Assembly: GCA_029245785.1 (NCBI GenBank)
Contig: JAQWOR010000077.1
Span: 1-64,000 of the forward strand
Length of the DNA stretch: 64,000 nucleotides
Reading direction: 5' to 3'
From: Polaribacter sp.
GTDB taxonomy: Bacteria; Bacteroidota; Bacteroidia; Flavobacteriales; Flavobacteriaceae
In this document: positions 8,346 through 16,468 of the stretch, piece by piece
Layout of the letters: every line of letters starts with the position of its first letter
How positions within the stretch are numbered: position 1 is the stretch's first letter
The notes under the pieces: model-generated
The model's input: the letters and a program-made list of their open reading frames with translations, nothing else
Databases searched by the model: none
Told to the model about the DNA's origin: nothing
Program-made: the position numbers and the translations under genes

Positions 8346-8353
8346 TACATTTG
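8346..8353 (+). promoter_or_regulatory. -7 box for rseP
   Basis: TACATTTG fits TAnnTTTG, 26 bases upstream of the rseP ATG. No TTG is at the ideal distance, so only the -7 box supports it. Confidence 0.4.
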
Positions 8354-8379
8354 TCCGATTTTAAAAATGAACATACGGA

Positions 8380-9726
8380 ATGGAAATATTGATAAAAGCC
8401 TCACAATTTATATTGAGTCTTTCGCTATTAATTGTACTGCACGAGCTAGGACATTTTATACCTGCGAAACTATTTAAAACAAGAGTCGAAAAATTTTACT
8501 TATTTTTTGATTATAAATTTTCGATTTTTAAAAAGAAAATAGGTGAAACGGTTTATGGTATTGGCTGGATTCCTTTAGGTGGCTATGTAAAAATAGCAGG
8601 AATGATTGATGAAAGTATGGACACCGAACATTTAGAAGAAGAACCTCAACCTTGGGAGTTTCGTTCAAAACCAGCGTGGCAACGTTTGATTATTATGTTG
8701 GGAGGGGTTATTGTAAATTTTGTGCTTGGAATCTTTATTTATATCATGTTGATGTATTCGTATGGCGAAAACTTTTTGCCAAATGACAGTGTGAAAGATG
8801 GTGTTTGGGTTCGTGATTCTCTAGGTGTTGATCTAGGTTTACAAACAGGAGATAAGATTTTGAGCATCGACGGAAATAGCATTCGTAAATTTAACAATTT
8901 ACCTATCGAATTCATTAATGGAAATTCATATACCATTGAAAGAAATGGAGAAGTGCTTACAAAAGAAATTCCGATTGATTTTATTTCTAAACTGATTGAA
9001 AGAGGTAAAAACGAAGGGTCTTTTATTACGCCTAGACACCCTTTTATGATTGGTAAAGTTTCTAAAGGCTCGCCAAACATAGCCAGTGATTTAAAAGCAA
9101 AAGATATGGTAACGGCAATAGACGGGACTACTATTTCTTATTTTGATGAAGCACAAGCTCTCTTAGATGAATTAAAAGGACAAGCCACTACAATTACCGT
9201 AAAAAGAGGTGATGAATTGAAAGAAGTTGCTGTTCAAGTAACCGAAAACGGGAAATTAGGTGTTGCAATTGGTCAATTAAGTTTGAGCGATTTAGAAAAA
9301 CTAGGCTATCTAAAATTAGAAACAAATTCATACTCGTTTTTAGAGGCAATCCCTGCAGGTACACATAAAGCCTACGAAACACTTACTGGATACATCAAAC
9401 AATTAAAGAAAATTTTCAACCCAAGTACTGGTGCTTATAAGGGGCTCGGTGGATTTATTTCTATCGGTAGTATTTTTCCTTCAGAATGGAGCGCACAGTC
9501 TTTTTGGAACATTACCGCATTCTTGTCTATCATGCTAGGATTCATGAATTTATTACCAATTCCAGCGTTAGATGGAGGGCATGTAGTTTTTACCTTATGG
9601 GAAATGATTACAGGTAAAAAACCCGGAGATAAATTTTTAGAATATGCGCAAATAACTGGTTTTATCTTATTGATAACACTCTTGATCTTTGCAAACGGAA
9701 ACGATATTTATAGGTGGTTGTTTTAA
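8380..9726 (+). CDS. rseP: site-2 zinc protease RseP (regulated intramembrane proteolysis)
   Basis: A 448-residue inner-membrane metalloprotease. The zinc-binding HELGH motif is at residues 21-25 within the first membrane helix and the second metal motif, LPIPALDGGHV (the family's NPDG/LDG motif), is near residue 395. A membrane helix at about 105-125, two PDZ domains (about 130-215 and 225-300, the second with SPNIASDLKAKDMVTAIDG) and a last helix at 425-445 complete the usual S2P layout. In other bacteria RseP cleaves anti-sigma factors after a first periplasmic cut. It stands alone on the plus strand with its own promoter. Confidence 0.95.
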   Translation: MEILIKASQFILSLSLLIVLHELGHFIPAKLFKTRVEKFYLFFDYKFSIFKKKIGETVYGIGWIPLGGYVKIAGMIDESMDTEHLEEEPQPWEFRSKPAWQRLIIMLGGVIVNFVLGIFIYIMLMYSYGENFLPNDSVKDGVWVRDSLGVDLGLQTGDKILSIDGNSIRKFNNLPIEFINGNSYTIERNGEVLTKEIPIDFISKLIERGKNEGSFITPRHPFMIGKVSKGSPNIASDLKAKDMVTAIDGTTISYFDEAQALLDELKGQATTITVKRGDELKEVAVQVTENGKLGVAIGQLSLSDLEKLGYLKLETNSYSFLEAIPAGTHKAYETLTGYIKQLKKIFNPSTGAYKGLGGFISIGSIFPSEWSAQSFWNITAFLSIMLGFMNLLPIPALDGGHVVFTLWEMITGKKPGDKFLEYAQITGFILLITLLIFANGNDIYRWLF

Positions 9727-9736
9727 GTAGATGATT

Positions 9737-9783
9737 TGTCATTCCTGCGCATTTATCTGCCGTAGGTAGAGGCAGGAATGACA
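9737..9783. repeat. 47-bp palindromic dispersed repeat
   Basis: It has perfect 12-bp terminal inverted repeats TGTCATTCCTGC / GCAGGAATGACA and an inner part with TTTATCTGCC and GGTAGAGGCAGG. The inner words recur in the element at 13530-13584, so this is a dispersed family. It lies 10 bases after the rseP stop. Confidence 0.75.
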
Positions 9784-9844
9784 GAAGCAAAAGAATTATC
9801 TATTAAAGTTCGTAAATAGAATCGTTCTGATAAAAAAACACATT

Positions 9845-9879
9845 AAAAAAGCTTCCTGATTAATTCAGGAAGCTTTTTT
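9845..9879. terminator. bidirectional terminator between rseP and bioB
   Basis: A 15-bp perfect stem (AAAAAAGCTTCCTGA / TCAGGAAGCTTTTTT) with a 5-base loop lies between convergent genes, with T-runs on both strands. Confidence 0.85.
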
Positions 9880-9907
9880 AATTCATGGTATTCTGAAAGA
9901 ACACGCC

Positions 9908-11005
9908 TTATACTTTTAAGGATTTCCCTTTTTGTTTCGCTTGTTCGTTACGGTCAATCGTATGTTTTGGACGGGTCCATTTTGGTTTTTCTCCCAAAGA
10001 TTCAAACTGAGAGTTTGTTGCTTCTACTGTTTGTGGCTGTACCTTTTTTGTAAATGGCTTTTGGGGTTTCATGCCCAAGAGCTCAAACATTTTCATGTCT
10101 TCATTTACATCTGGATTTGGAGTCGTCAATAATTTGTCTCCTGCAAAAATAGAGTTGGCGCCTGCAAAGAAACACATCGCTTGTCCTTCTCTACTCATTT
10201 GTGTTCTTCCTGCTGATAATCGCACTTGTGTTTCTGGCAAAACAATACGTGTTGTGGCAACCATTCGAATCATGTCCCAAATTTCTACGGGTTTTTCATC
10301 TTCAAGCGGGGTTCCTTCTACCGCAACCAATGCATTGATTGGTGTAGATTCTGGTTGAGGATCTAAGGTTGACAACGCAACTAACATTCCTGCTCTATCT
10401 GCAATATCTTCTCCCATACCAATAATTCCTCCTGAACAAACCGTTACATTCGTTTTACGAACATTATCTATGGTATCTAAACGATCTTGATAGCCTCTTG
10501 TAGAAATCACTTCTTTATAATACTCTTCCGATGAATCTAAATTATGATTGTACGCATACAGCCCTGCTTCTGCTAAACGTTGTGCTTGGTTTTCTGTAAT
10601 CATTCCCAACGTACAACAAACTTCCATATCTAGTTTGTTAATGGTACGCACCATATCCAACACTTGATTAAACTCAGGCCCGTCTTTTACATTTCTCCAT
10701 GCTGCACCCATACAAACTCTAGAGCTTCCTCCTTCTTTTGCGCGCAATGCTTGTGCTTTTACTTGAGGAACAGACATTAAATCGTTGCCTTCTACACCTG
10801 TATGATACCGTGCTGCTTGCGGACAATAGCCACAATCTTCAGAACAACCTCCTGTTTTTATAGATAACAAGGTAGAAACTTGTACCACATTCGGGTCGTG
10901 TTGTTCTCTATGAATCGTAGCTGCTTCATAAAGCAACTCCATCATAGGTTTGTTATATATTTCTAGAATTTCTTCTTTGGTCCAATTGTGTCTTACTTCG
11001 CTCAT
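9908..11005 (-). CDS. bioB: biotin synthase (radical SAM)
   Basis: Converts dethiobiotin to biotin by sulfur insertion, using a radical-SAM [4Fe-4S] cluster and a sacrificial [2Fe-2S] cluster. The radical SAM cysteines are Cys54, Cys58 and Cys61 in GGCSEDCGYCPQ. Further BioB marks are SRVCMGAAWRN, EVCCTLGM, YNHNLDSSEEYY, VCSGGIIGMGE and AGRTQMSREGQAMCFFAGANSIFAGDKLLT. At 365 residues it carries a Lys-rich C-terminal tail of about 40 residues beyond the usual end, a low-complexity extension of unknown meaning. It is the last gene of the biotin operon, 54 bases after the ketosynthase gene. Confidence 0.97.
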   Translation of the reverse strand: MSEVRHNWTKEEILEIYNKPMMELLYEAATIHREQHDPNVVQVSTLLSIKTGGCSEDCGYCPQAARYHTGVEGNDLMSVPQVKAQALRAKEGGSSRVCMGAAWRNVKDGPEFNQVLDMVRTINKLDMEVCCTLGMITENQAQRLAEAGLYAYNHNLDSSEEYYKEVISTRGYQDRLDTIDNVRKTNVTVCSGGIIGMGEDIADRAGMLVALSTLDPQPESTPINALVAVEGTPLEDEKPVEIWDMIRMVATTRIVLPETQVRLSAGRTQMSREGQAMCFFAGANSIFAGDKLLTTPNPDVNEDMKMFELLGMKPQKPFTKKVQPQTVEATNSQFESLGEKPKWTRPKHTIDRNEQAKQKGKSLKV

Positions 11006-11059
11006 AAATTCGAGTTCATTTTCGTTGACAAAAATACGAATTATAAATTGATAGTTCTC

Positions 11060-12214
11060 TTATTTTTTTATCAAAACAGAAACGGCATTTCCTCCAAAAC
11101 CAACAGCATTTACAAGGATTCTTTTCAGTTGTTTGGGTTGTTTTTGTTCTTTCGCAAACGGAACAGAAATTGCCTGCTGATGTTGCAACATAAAGATAGC
11201 CAATTCTACACTTAACATTCCTGAAGCACCAAGTGTATGACCAATTTTCCATTTATTGGTGGTTAAAAAAGGAAGCGCTTCTCCAAATACTTTTTGAATC
11301 GCTTTGTGCTCTGACACATCTCCTTTTACGGTACCTGGCGCGTGCATTACAATCGCATCAATTGCTGCTGGATTGAGATCTCCCAAGGCCATTTTCATTG
11401 ATTTTTGAAAGCAATCTGCATCCGTAGAAATAGAAATATTGTGCTCTAAAATTTCTGTGGCATAGCCGATTCCTTCAATGGTAGCAATCGCGTTTTCTGA
11501 GTGTCCTTTTTCCAAACAAAGTACCGAAGCACCTTCTCCAAGAACCATTGTATTCTGCTTTTTTTCTAAATCGAAAGCACGACACGGGTATTGTTGTGCT
11601 TTTTTAGCATAGATTTTTAAAGCCTGCATTTGTGCGATTGTAAAATCGGTCAATGCGGCTTCGCTTCCGCCAACTAAAAACTTTTTTGACATCCCTGAAT
11701 TGATCCAGGCAACTCCATTTAACAAGGCATGTAAAGCTGTAGAACAAGTAATAGAATGTGATATTTGAGGCCCATTGGTTTGCAAATCATGTGCAACCCA
11801 AGAAGAAATATTTCCTAGCGTTGTTGTTGGAGAACTCAATGTTTCTGCAATATTTTTTTCTAAAAAAGAACGGTAGTGTTTTTCAAATAATGACGTGGCT
11901 CCACGAGAAGATCCAATGTTAATTCCGAAGTTATCTGAAGATTTCCAATTGGCGTTTTGGATGGCTTTTCTGGAAACATACATCGCAAATAAAACCGAAT
12001 CGTCTAAGTTTTTATATTTCGCGTCCGAATTTTTTAATTGGAAGATTTCCTTTTTAGTTGTTGCCGATACTTCCGCTACCAAAACAGTTCCTTTTTCAAC
12101 CTTTTTTTGGGTGATACAATGCGCCTCTTTCAGGTAGTTTTCCCAAGTTGCATGTGAATTACTTCCTGCCGCAGAAATAGAAGAGATGGCTGTTATTGAA
12201 ATGGGTTCTTGCAA
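11060..12214 (-). CDS. beta-ketoacyl synthase of the biotin operon
   Basis: A 384-residue thiolase-fold condensing enzyme of the FabB/FabF type. The Cys-His-His triad is intact: Cys157 (ITCSTALHALL), His291 (VMHAPGT) and His326 (KIGHTLGASG). It should therefore condense an acyl-thioester with malonyl-ACP. It sits between bioA and bioB on the same strand with gaps of 36 and 54 bases. I infer that it serves the pimeloyl (C7) branch of biotin synthesis, because no bioC, bioH, bioG, bioI or bioW gene is seen in the cluster. A housekeeping fatty-acid role is possible but less likely given the position. Confidence 0.85.
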   Translation of the reverse strand: MQEPISITAISSISAAGSNSHATWENYLKEAHCITQKKVEKGTVLVAEVSATTKKEIFQLKNSDAKYKNLDDSVLFAMYVSRKAIQNANWKSSDNFGINIGSSRGATSLFEKHYRSFLEKNIAETLSSPTTTLGNISSWVAHDLQTNGPQISHSITCSTALHALLNGVAWINSGMSKKFLVGGSEAALTDFTIAQMQALKIYAKKAQQYPCRAFDLEKKQNTMVLGEGASVLCLEKGHSENAIATIEGIGYATEILEHNISISTDADCFQKSMKMALGDLNPAAIDAIVMHAPGTVKGDVSEHKAIQKVFGEALPFLTTNKWKIGHTLGASGMLSVELAIFMLQHQQAISVPFAKEQKQPKQLKRILVNAVGFGGNAVSVLIKK

Positions 12215-12250
12215 GCGGTTTTATTTTGGTGCAAAGATAAGTGGTATCAC

Positions 12251-13516
12251 TTAAATAATTGCTAAAGATTCTTCAATAACTTGATATACTTTTTGCAATT
12301 GAGCGTCTGTAATTACATAAGGTGCTAAGATATAAACCGTATTTCCAAGTGGTCGCAAACAAACGCCATTTTCCATGAAAAAATCAAACAACTTATACCG
12401 TAAATCTCCATACCGATCTGTTTCTATCGCAAGATCCAAAGCATAAATAATTCCGAGTTGTCGGCTTGCTTTTACCTTTGGATGCTTTTTGATTTTTACA
12501 TCAAATTCTTGATGCGACCTTGTAATTCGTTCAATATTCTGCTGCATCTCTTCAGATTGCAACAACTCAATTCCTGCCAACGCCGCCGTACACGAAATGG
12601 GATTTGCAGAATAGGTATGTCCATGAAAAAAACCTTTACTGATGTCATCACTTAAAAAAGCATCGTACACTTTTTGAGAACAACTAGTAATGGCCATAGG
12701 CACCAAGCCTGCGGTTAATGATTTTGACAAGCACATGATATCTGGTTGATGTGTCAAATACTCAGATGCAAAGTTTTTACCTGTTTTTCCGAAGCCTGTC
12801 ATCACCTCATCGGCAATAGTTAACACATCGTGCTTTTTTGCAATGGCTAACAATATATCCAACAAGTCTCCATCAAACATATTCATGGCTGATGCTCCTT
12901 GCACCAACGGCTCGTACACAAATGCCGCAACCTTATTCTCTGTAATTAGTTTGGTAAACTGAGCTGTTACCGCTTCAAAATTTTCTGTTGTTGGCACCGG
13001 AATTCTAGAAACATCAATAAAAAAATCTTCAAAAGGACCGTTGTAAACCGACAATCCAGAAACAGACATCGCCCCAAAAGTATCTCCGTGAAATCCGCCT
13101 TCTAAGGCAATAATTTTATTCCGTTTTTCACCGTGATTGAAATGGTATTGCAAGGCCATTTTTAATGCAATATCTACAGATGTAGAGCCATTGTCTGAAA
13201 AGAATATTTTTTGTTGATTCTGGGGTAAAATCTGCATCAATTTCTCTGATAATTTAATAGCAGGTTCGTGTGTGAATCCTGCAAAGACCACATGATCTAA
13301 TTGTTGCATTTGGGCGTGTACTTTACTTGTAATATACGCATTACAATGCCCATACATACAGGTATACCAAGAAGCAATTCCGTCTATGTACTCATTTCCG
13401 TTATCATCAAATAACAAGGCGCCCTTCGCTTTTACAATTGCCAAATGATTGGGGTGTAATTGATGCTGTGTTAAAGGATGCCACAGGTGTTTTTTATCTC
13501 TTTCTTGTAAGGTCAT
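12251..13516 (-). CDS. bioA: adenosylmethionine-8-amino-7-oxononanoate aminotransferase
   Basis: A PLP-dependent class III transaminase that converts KAPA to DAPA using SAM as amino donor. Visible marks: HLWHPLTQH and GIASWYTCMYGHCN near the N-terminus, NGSTSVDIALKMA (PLP phosphate site), ALEGGFHGDTFGAMSVSG, IADEVMTGFGKTG and the PLP lysine in CLSKSLTAG. The open frame begins at 13549, but its first 11 residues (MADKRRKHKTK) are encoded by the edge of the dispersed repeat at 13530-13584 and match no BioA. I start at the ATG at 13516 (MTLQERDKKHLWHPL), giving 421 residues. Confidence 0.95.
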   Translation of the reverse strand: MTLQERDKKHLWHPLTQHQLHPNHLAIVKAKGALLFDDNGNEYIDGIASWYTCMYGHCNAYITSKVHAQMQQLDHVVFAGFTHEPAIKLSEKLMQILPQNQQKIFFSDNGSTSVDIALKMALQYHFNHGEKRNKIIALEGGFHGDTFGAMSVSGLSVYNGPFEDFFIDVSRIPVPTTENFEAVTAQFTKLITENKVAAFVYEPLVQGASAMNMFDGDLLDILLAIAKKHDVLTIADEVMTGFGKTGKNFASEYLTHQPDIMCLSKSLTAGLVPMAITSCSQKVYDAFLSDDISKGFFHGHTYSANPISCTAALAGIELLQSEEMQQNIERITRSHQEFDVKIKKHPKVKASRQLGIIYALDLAIETDRYGDLRYKLFDFFMENGVCLRPLGNTVYILAPYVITDAQLQKVYQVIEESLAII

Positions 13517-13529
13517 TTTCGTTTTGTGT

Positions 13530-13584
13530 TTCCTGCGTTTATCTGCCAAACTTGTCTGCCGTGGCAGAGGTAAAGGCAGGAATG
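13530..13584. repeat. dispersed palindromic repeat upstream of bioA
   Basis: A 55-bp relative of the 9737-9783 element. The shared words are TTCCTGCG, TTTATCTGCC, GGCAGAGGTA and GGCAGGAATG; the copy carries about 12 extra bases in the middle (AAACTTGTCTG). It fills part of the 193-base bioD-bioA gap and adds a spurious N-terminal extension to the bioA frame. Confidence 0.7.
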
Positions 13585-13709
13585 TATTTTATTTGTTTTA
13601 TTCATTTTTTGCTTGTCCAAAAAACGAATCCAAAAAGGACTCTTTTTTAGATGAATTTTTCTTTTAGAAAATAAAATCTGAATTTTTTTCAAGGTTTCAA
13701 AAATTCTAT

Positions 13710-14333
13710 TTATTCTTTTTCTAAGTTTTCTCTAAACGATTCCGCATATTTCAAAATCACTTGTTGATCAAAATATGGTTCTTCATCAATGCGTCCAATT
13801 ACAGGAACGTTTGTTTTCTTTTTAATAATGTCTTCTGTAGATTTATGTGCTGCTCCGCTAAAAATAAGTGACACCTCAAATCCTTTTTCTTGTAATAACT
13901 GTACCGTTAATAAGGTATGGTTAATGCTTCCTAAATAGTGACGAGAAACCACAATTACCGTATACTCGGGTTTGATAATGTCTAAAATCGTATCTGTATT
14001 ATTGAGCGGAACCAACAATCCTCCAGCACCTTCAATCACCAAATGGTTTGTGGCAACTGGTGGTGTAATTTCTTTTAAACTGATCGTAACTCCTTCTATT
14101 TCTGCCGCTGCATGCGGACTCATCGGCGTTTTCAACGCATAACTATTGGCGTGAAATTTCGAAGTAGAGTTTGAAATCAGTCCTTTTACTTTTTTAGTGT
14201 CGCAATGGTCTAATTCTCCTGCCTGAATAGGTTTCCAATAATCAGCTTGTAGGGCTTCTACGACAATTGCAGCAGCAATCGTTTTGCCTACATCTGTAGA
14301 AATGCCTGTGATGAATATTTTTTGTTGTTTCAT
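13710..14333 (-). CDS. bioD: dethiobiotin synthetase
   Basis: An ATP-dependent carboxylase that closes the ureido ring of DAPA to give dethiobiotin. The P-loop FITGISTDVGKTIAAA lies at the extreme N-terminus as in all BioD proteins. Other marks are YWKPIQAG, PMSPHAAAEIEG, VIEGAGGLLVPLN and VVSRHYLGSINHTLLT. The frame is open to 14390, but the first 19 codons of that longer version are repeat DNA (14334-14405); the ATG at 14333 gives the normal beginning MKQQKIFITG and 207 residues. Confidence 0.95.
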   Translation of the reverse strand: MKQQKIFITGISTDVGKTIAAAIVVEALQADYWKPIQAGELDHCDTKKVKGLISNSTSKFHANSYALKTPMSPHAAAEIEGVTISLKEITPPVATNHLVIEGAGGLLVPLNNTDTILDIIKPEYTVIVVSRHYLGSINHTLLTVQLLQEKGFEVSLIFSGAAHKSTEDIIKKKTNVPVIGRIDEEPYFDQQVILKYAESFRENLEKE

Positions 14334-14405
14334 GTCATTACGAGAAGCATCGCTACGAAGTACTCTTTTATTTGAAGCAGATTGCTTCACTTCGTTTGCA
14401 ATAAC
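14334..14405. repeat. REP-like inverted repeat between bioF and bioD
   Basis: Left end GTCATTACGAG, right end CTTCGTTTGCAATAAC, with AGATTGCTTCACTTCG inside. This is a decayed copy of the GTCATTGCGAG..GAAGCAATCT..AGATTGCTTC..CGCAATGAC type of element seen in many bacterial genomes. It occupies nearly all of the 74-base bioF-bioD gap. Confidence 0.6.
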
Positions 14406-14407
14406 GT

Positions 14408-15574
14408 TTATGTTACAAAAGTACTAAGTAACTCTAAAACATCTGTAATTTCTTTTCTAGAATTATAGGCATGCAAACAAAAACGCAAGCGCTCTTCTCC
14501 TTGTTGAACCGTTGGCGATAAAATTGGCTTTACATCAAATCCGTTTTCTTGTAATTTCTGAGCAATTTCTTTTACATTTTGATTTCCTGAAATCACACAG
14601 CAATGAATCGCAGAATCGCTTTCAATAAATAAACGTTGGAGTCCTAAGCTCAATAACTCTGACTTAAAAAAAGAAATGTTTTCTGCTAATTTTTCTTGCT
14701 GAGATTCTTCGTTATCACTCAGAATGATTAGTTGATTGTACCCTATTTTAATTGTTGCCAACGCGTGTGGCGATAATCCTGTTGTATAGATAAAACTACG
14801 GGCAAAATTCACTAAATAATTCTTCAATGCCAAGCTTCCTAAAATGGCGGCTCCATGGCAACCCAATGCTTTTCCAAACGTAACAATTCTAGCAAACACT
14901 TCTCTTTCTAAACCCAAACGCTGTACTTCGCCACAGCCGTACTGACCAAAAACGCCAACCGCATGTGCTTCGTCTACAATGAGGTGTGCTCTGTGTTTTT
15001 TGCAAATTTCTGAAATAGCCTGAAGGTCTGGCGAATCGCCATCCATTGAAAAAACAGATTCAGTGACTACATAGATTTCTAATTCTTGAGTTCTCGACTG
15101 CGCTCGAACCGACAAAATTCGGTGTTGTAAATCTTCTATATTATTGTGCTTAAACTTATAGGCCTTTGCATTCGATAATTGAATGCCATCTCTTATAGAA
15201 GCGTGAATAGCTTCATCATACAAAATCACATCTCCGCGTTGTGGTACTGAAGAAAAGAAACCTATATTGGCATCATAGCCTGAATTAAAAACAAGTGCCG
15301 CTTCTGATTGATGAAAGTCACACAACAACGCTTCAACGTCTCCATACAACGCATGGTTTCCTGATAACAATCGAGAGCCTGTGACGCCGTTCAATTTGAT
15401 ATTGTTAGCAACTAAAAACTGATGAGTTTCATCAAAAATAGTAGCCGATTTTGCAAACCCCAAATAATCGTTTGAAGAAAAGTCAACCAAATTAGAGGGC
15501 TTGCCAAGCGTTCTTAATGCCTGGTTTTCAAGTCTAGTGCTCAACTTCGATTTTAATTTCTTTGGGAATTTCAT
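14408..15574 (-). CDS. bioF: 8-amino-7-oxononanoate synthase
   Basis: A PLP-dependent alpha-oxoamine synthase that condenses pimeloyl-ACP (or -CoA) with alanine to give KAPA. At 388 residues it is of normal length. Marks: VDFSSNDYLGFAKS at the N-terminus, GVTGSRLLSGNHALY, ALVFNSGYDANIGFFSS, TESVFSMDGDSPDL, LIVDEAHAVGVFGQYG and the PLP lysine in IVTFGKALGCHGAA. The loop LSVRAQSRTQELEIY (about residues 152-166) is partly encoded by a repeat-like segment. It is the first gene of the biotin operon. Its -7 box (15580-15587) lies only 5 bases from the ATG, which suggests a leaderless transcript. Confidence 0.96.
   Translation of the reverse strand: MKFPKKLKSKLSTRLENQALRTLGKPSNLVDFSSNDYLGFAKSATIFDETHQFLVANNIKLNGVTGSRLLSGNHALYGDVEALLCDFHQSEAALVFNSGYDANIGFFSSVPQRGDVILYDEAIHASIRDGIQLSNAKAYKFKHNNIEDLQHRILSVRAQSRTQELEIYVVTESVFSMDGDSPDLQAISEICKKHRAHLIVDEAHAVGVFGQYGCGEVQRLGLEREVFARIVTFGKALGCHGAAILGSLALKNYLVNFARSFIYTTGLSPHALATIKIGYNQLIILSDNEESQQEKLAENISFFKSELLSLGLQRLFIESDSAIHCCVISGNQNVKEIAQKLQENGFDVKPILSPTVQQGEERLRFCLHAYNSRKEITDVLELLSTFVT
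15091..15122. repeat. repeat-like segment inside bioF
   Basis: TTCTCGACTGCGCTCGAACC and the bases after it form an imperfect palindrome (TCGACTGCGCTCGA) of a type that is dispersed in flavobacterial intergenic DNA. Here it is in frame within bioF and encodes SVRAQSRTQ in a surface loop. That it is an inserted repeat is inference. Confidence 0.4.
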
Positions 15575-15579
15575 CCTTG

Positions 15580-15587
15580 CAAAAATA
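15580..15587 (-). promoter_or_regulatory. -7 box for the biotin operon
   Basis: TATTTTTG on the minus strand fits TAnnTTTG and ends 5 bases before the bioF ATG, so transcription would start at or next to the start codon. No good TTG -33 is seen. Confidence 0.35.
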
Positions 15588-15661
15588 GGTAAAATTCAGA
15601 GTAAATATCTTAAAACACAATGTGATTTTCATCTTCAAAAAAATCATTTATTAATCTTTTT

Positions 15662-15705
15662 TCGATAATTTATTATTGTTATTCGATAATTTATTTATAT
15701 GTTTG
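15662..15705 (+). promoter_or_regulatory. promoter and likely autoregulatory operator of the DUF2975-HTH pair
   Basis: TTG (15676-15678), a 19-base spacer and TATGTTTG (15698-15705) form a near-ideal promoter. Two identical 13-base copies of TCGATAATTTATT (15662-15674 and 15683-15695), exactly 21 bases apart (two helical turns), flank the -33 element. Direct repeats on one DNA face fit binding by the small HTH protein encoded downstream. Confidence 0.65.
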
Positions 15706-15726
15706 CAGTAATAAAAACCATACACT

Positions 15727-16233
15727 ATGAAAAAAATCAAGATTTTAAAATATCTAGTAGATTTTATTTGGATAATTACTGCTCCAATAGGAGTCCCGTT
15801 AATACTCTTATGTATCCCCGCAATATTTTTTTATGATTTCACTGATTTAAATATTGAAATTCATGGGATAGAGCTCGTTGTACAAGACCTATATTCTAAA
15901 ATACTTATCGTCGTATTTTTATTTAATTTTTTATTAGTTATCTACAGTCTACATCTTTTTAGAAAATCGTTGACCTATTTTTTAAAAGCTAAAATATTCG
16001 ATACTGTTGTAATACACTCCTTTGGTAAAACAGGAAACTTACTCCTTTTGTCTGGGGTCATTTCTGTTATACTATCAATTATTAGCTCCCTTTATTTCGA
16101 ATCAAAAATGACGCTAGAGTTTGGTTTAAACTCTCATCTGACAACTATTGGTCTCGGCCTTTTCTTTATGGTTTTAAGTGAAGTATTCCAAATTGCAAAA
16201 ACAGCAAAAACAGAAAACGATTTAACAATTTAG
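15727..16233 (+). CDS. DUF2975 family membrane protein
   Basis: A 168-residue inner-membrane protein with four hydrophobic segments (about residues 10-35, 55-78, 99-120 and 136-156). The size, the order of segments and the downstream HTH gene match the DUF2975 family, which is nearly always encoded next to a small YozG-type regulator. Function is unknown; in Firmicutes similar pairs are suspected of envelope or stress roles, but nothing here shows that. It is separated from the HTH gene by two bases, so the pair is one transcript. Confidence 0.75.
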   Translation: MKKIKILKYLVDFIWIITAPIGVPLILLCIPAIFFYDFTDLNIEIHGIELVVQDLYSKILIVVFLFNFLLVIYSLHLFRKSLTYFLKAKIFDTVVIHSFGKTGNLLLLSGVISVILSIISSLYFESKMTLEFGLNSHLTTIGLGLFFMVLSEVFQIAKTAKTENDLTI

Positions 16234-16235
16234 CT

Positions 16236-16442
16236 ATGGCCATTATTGTACACTTAGACGTGATGCTTGCCAAGCGAAAAATGAAAAGCAAAGACTTGGC
16301 AGAAAAAATAGGCATTACCACCGCAAACCTTTCTATCTTAAAATCAGGAAAGGCAAAAGCAGTACGGTTTTCTACCTTAGCAGCTATTTGCAAAGCATTA
16401 GCATGTCAGCCATCAGATATTTTAGAATATGTAAATGACTGA
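16236..16442 (+). CDS. Xre/Cro-type small HTH regulator (YozG-like)
   Basis: A 68-residue protein consisting of one helix-turn-helix domain: VMLAKRKMKSKDLAEKIGIT, then TANLSILKSGKAKAVRFSTL, ending in AICKALACQPSDILEYV. The final CQPSDILEY is a hallmark of YozG-type partners of DUF2975 proteins. It probably represses its own operon through the 21-base-spaced direct repeats at 15662-15695; this is inference from position. Confidence 0.88.
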   Translation: MAIIVHLDVMLAKRKMKSKDLAEKIGITTANLSILKSGKAKAVRFSTLAAICKALACQPSDILEYVND

Positions 16443-16468
16443 CAAACCTTATGAGCTTTGAAAGCGCT

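Noticed and set aside
9737-14405. Spaced repeats as a CRISPR array
   Set aside because: The elements are few, palindromic, unequal and kilobases apart, with no regular spacers and no cas genes.
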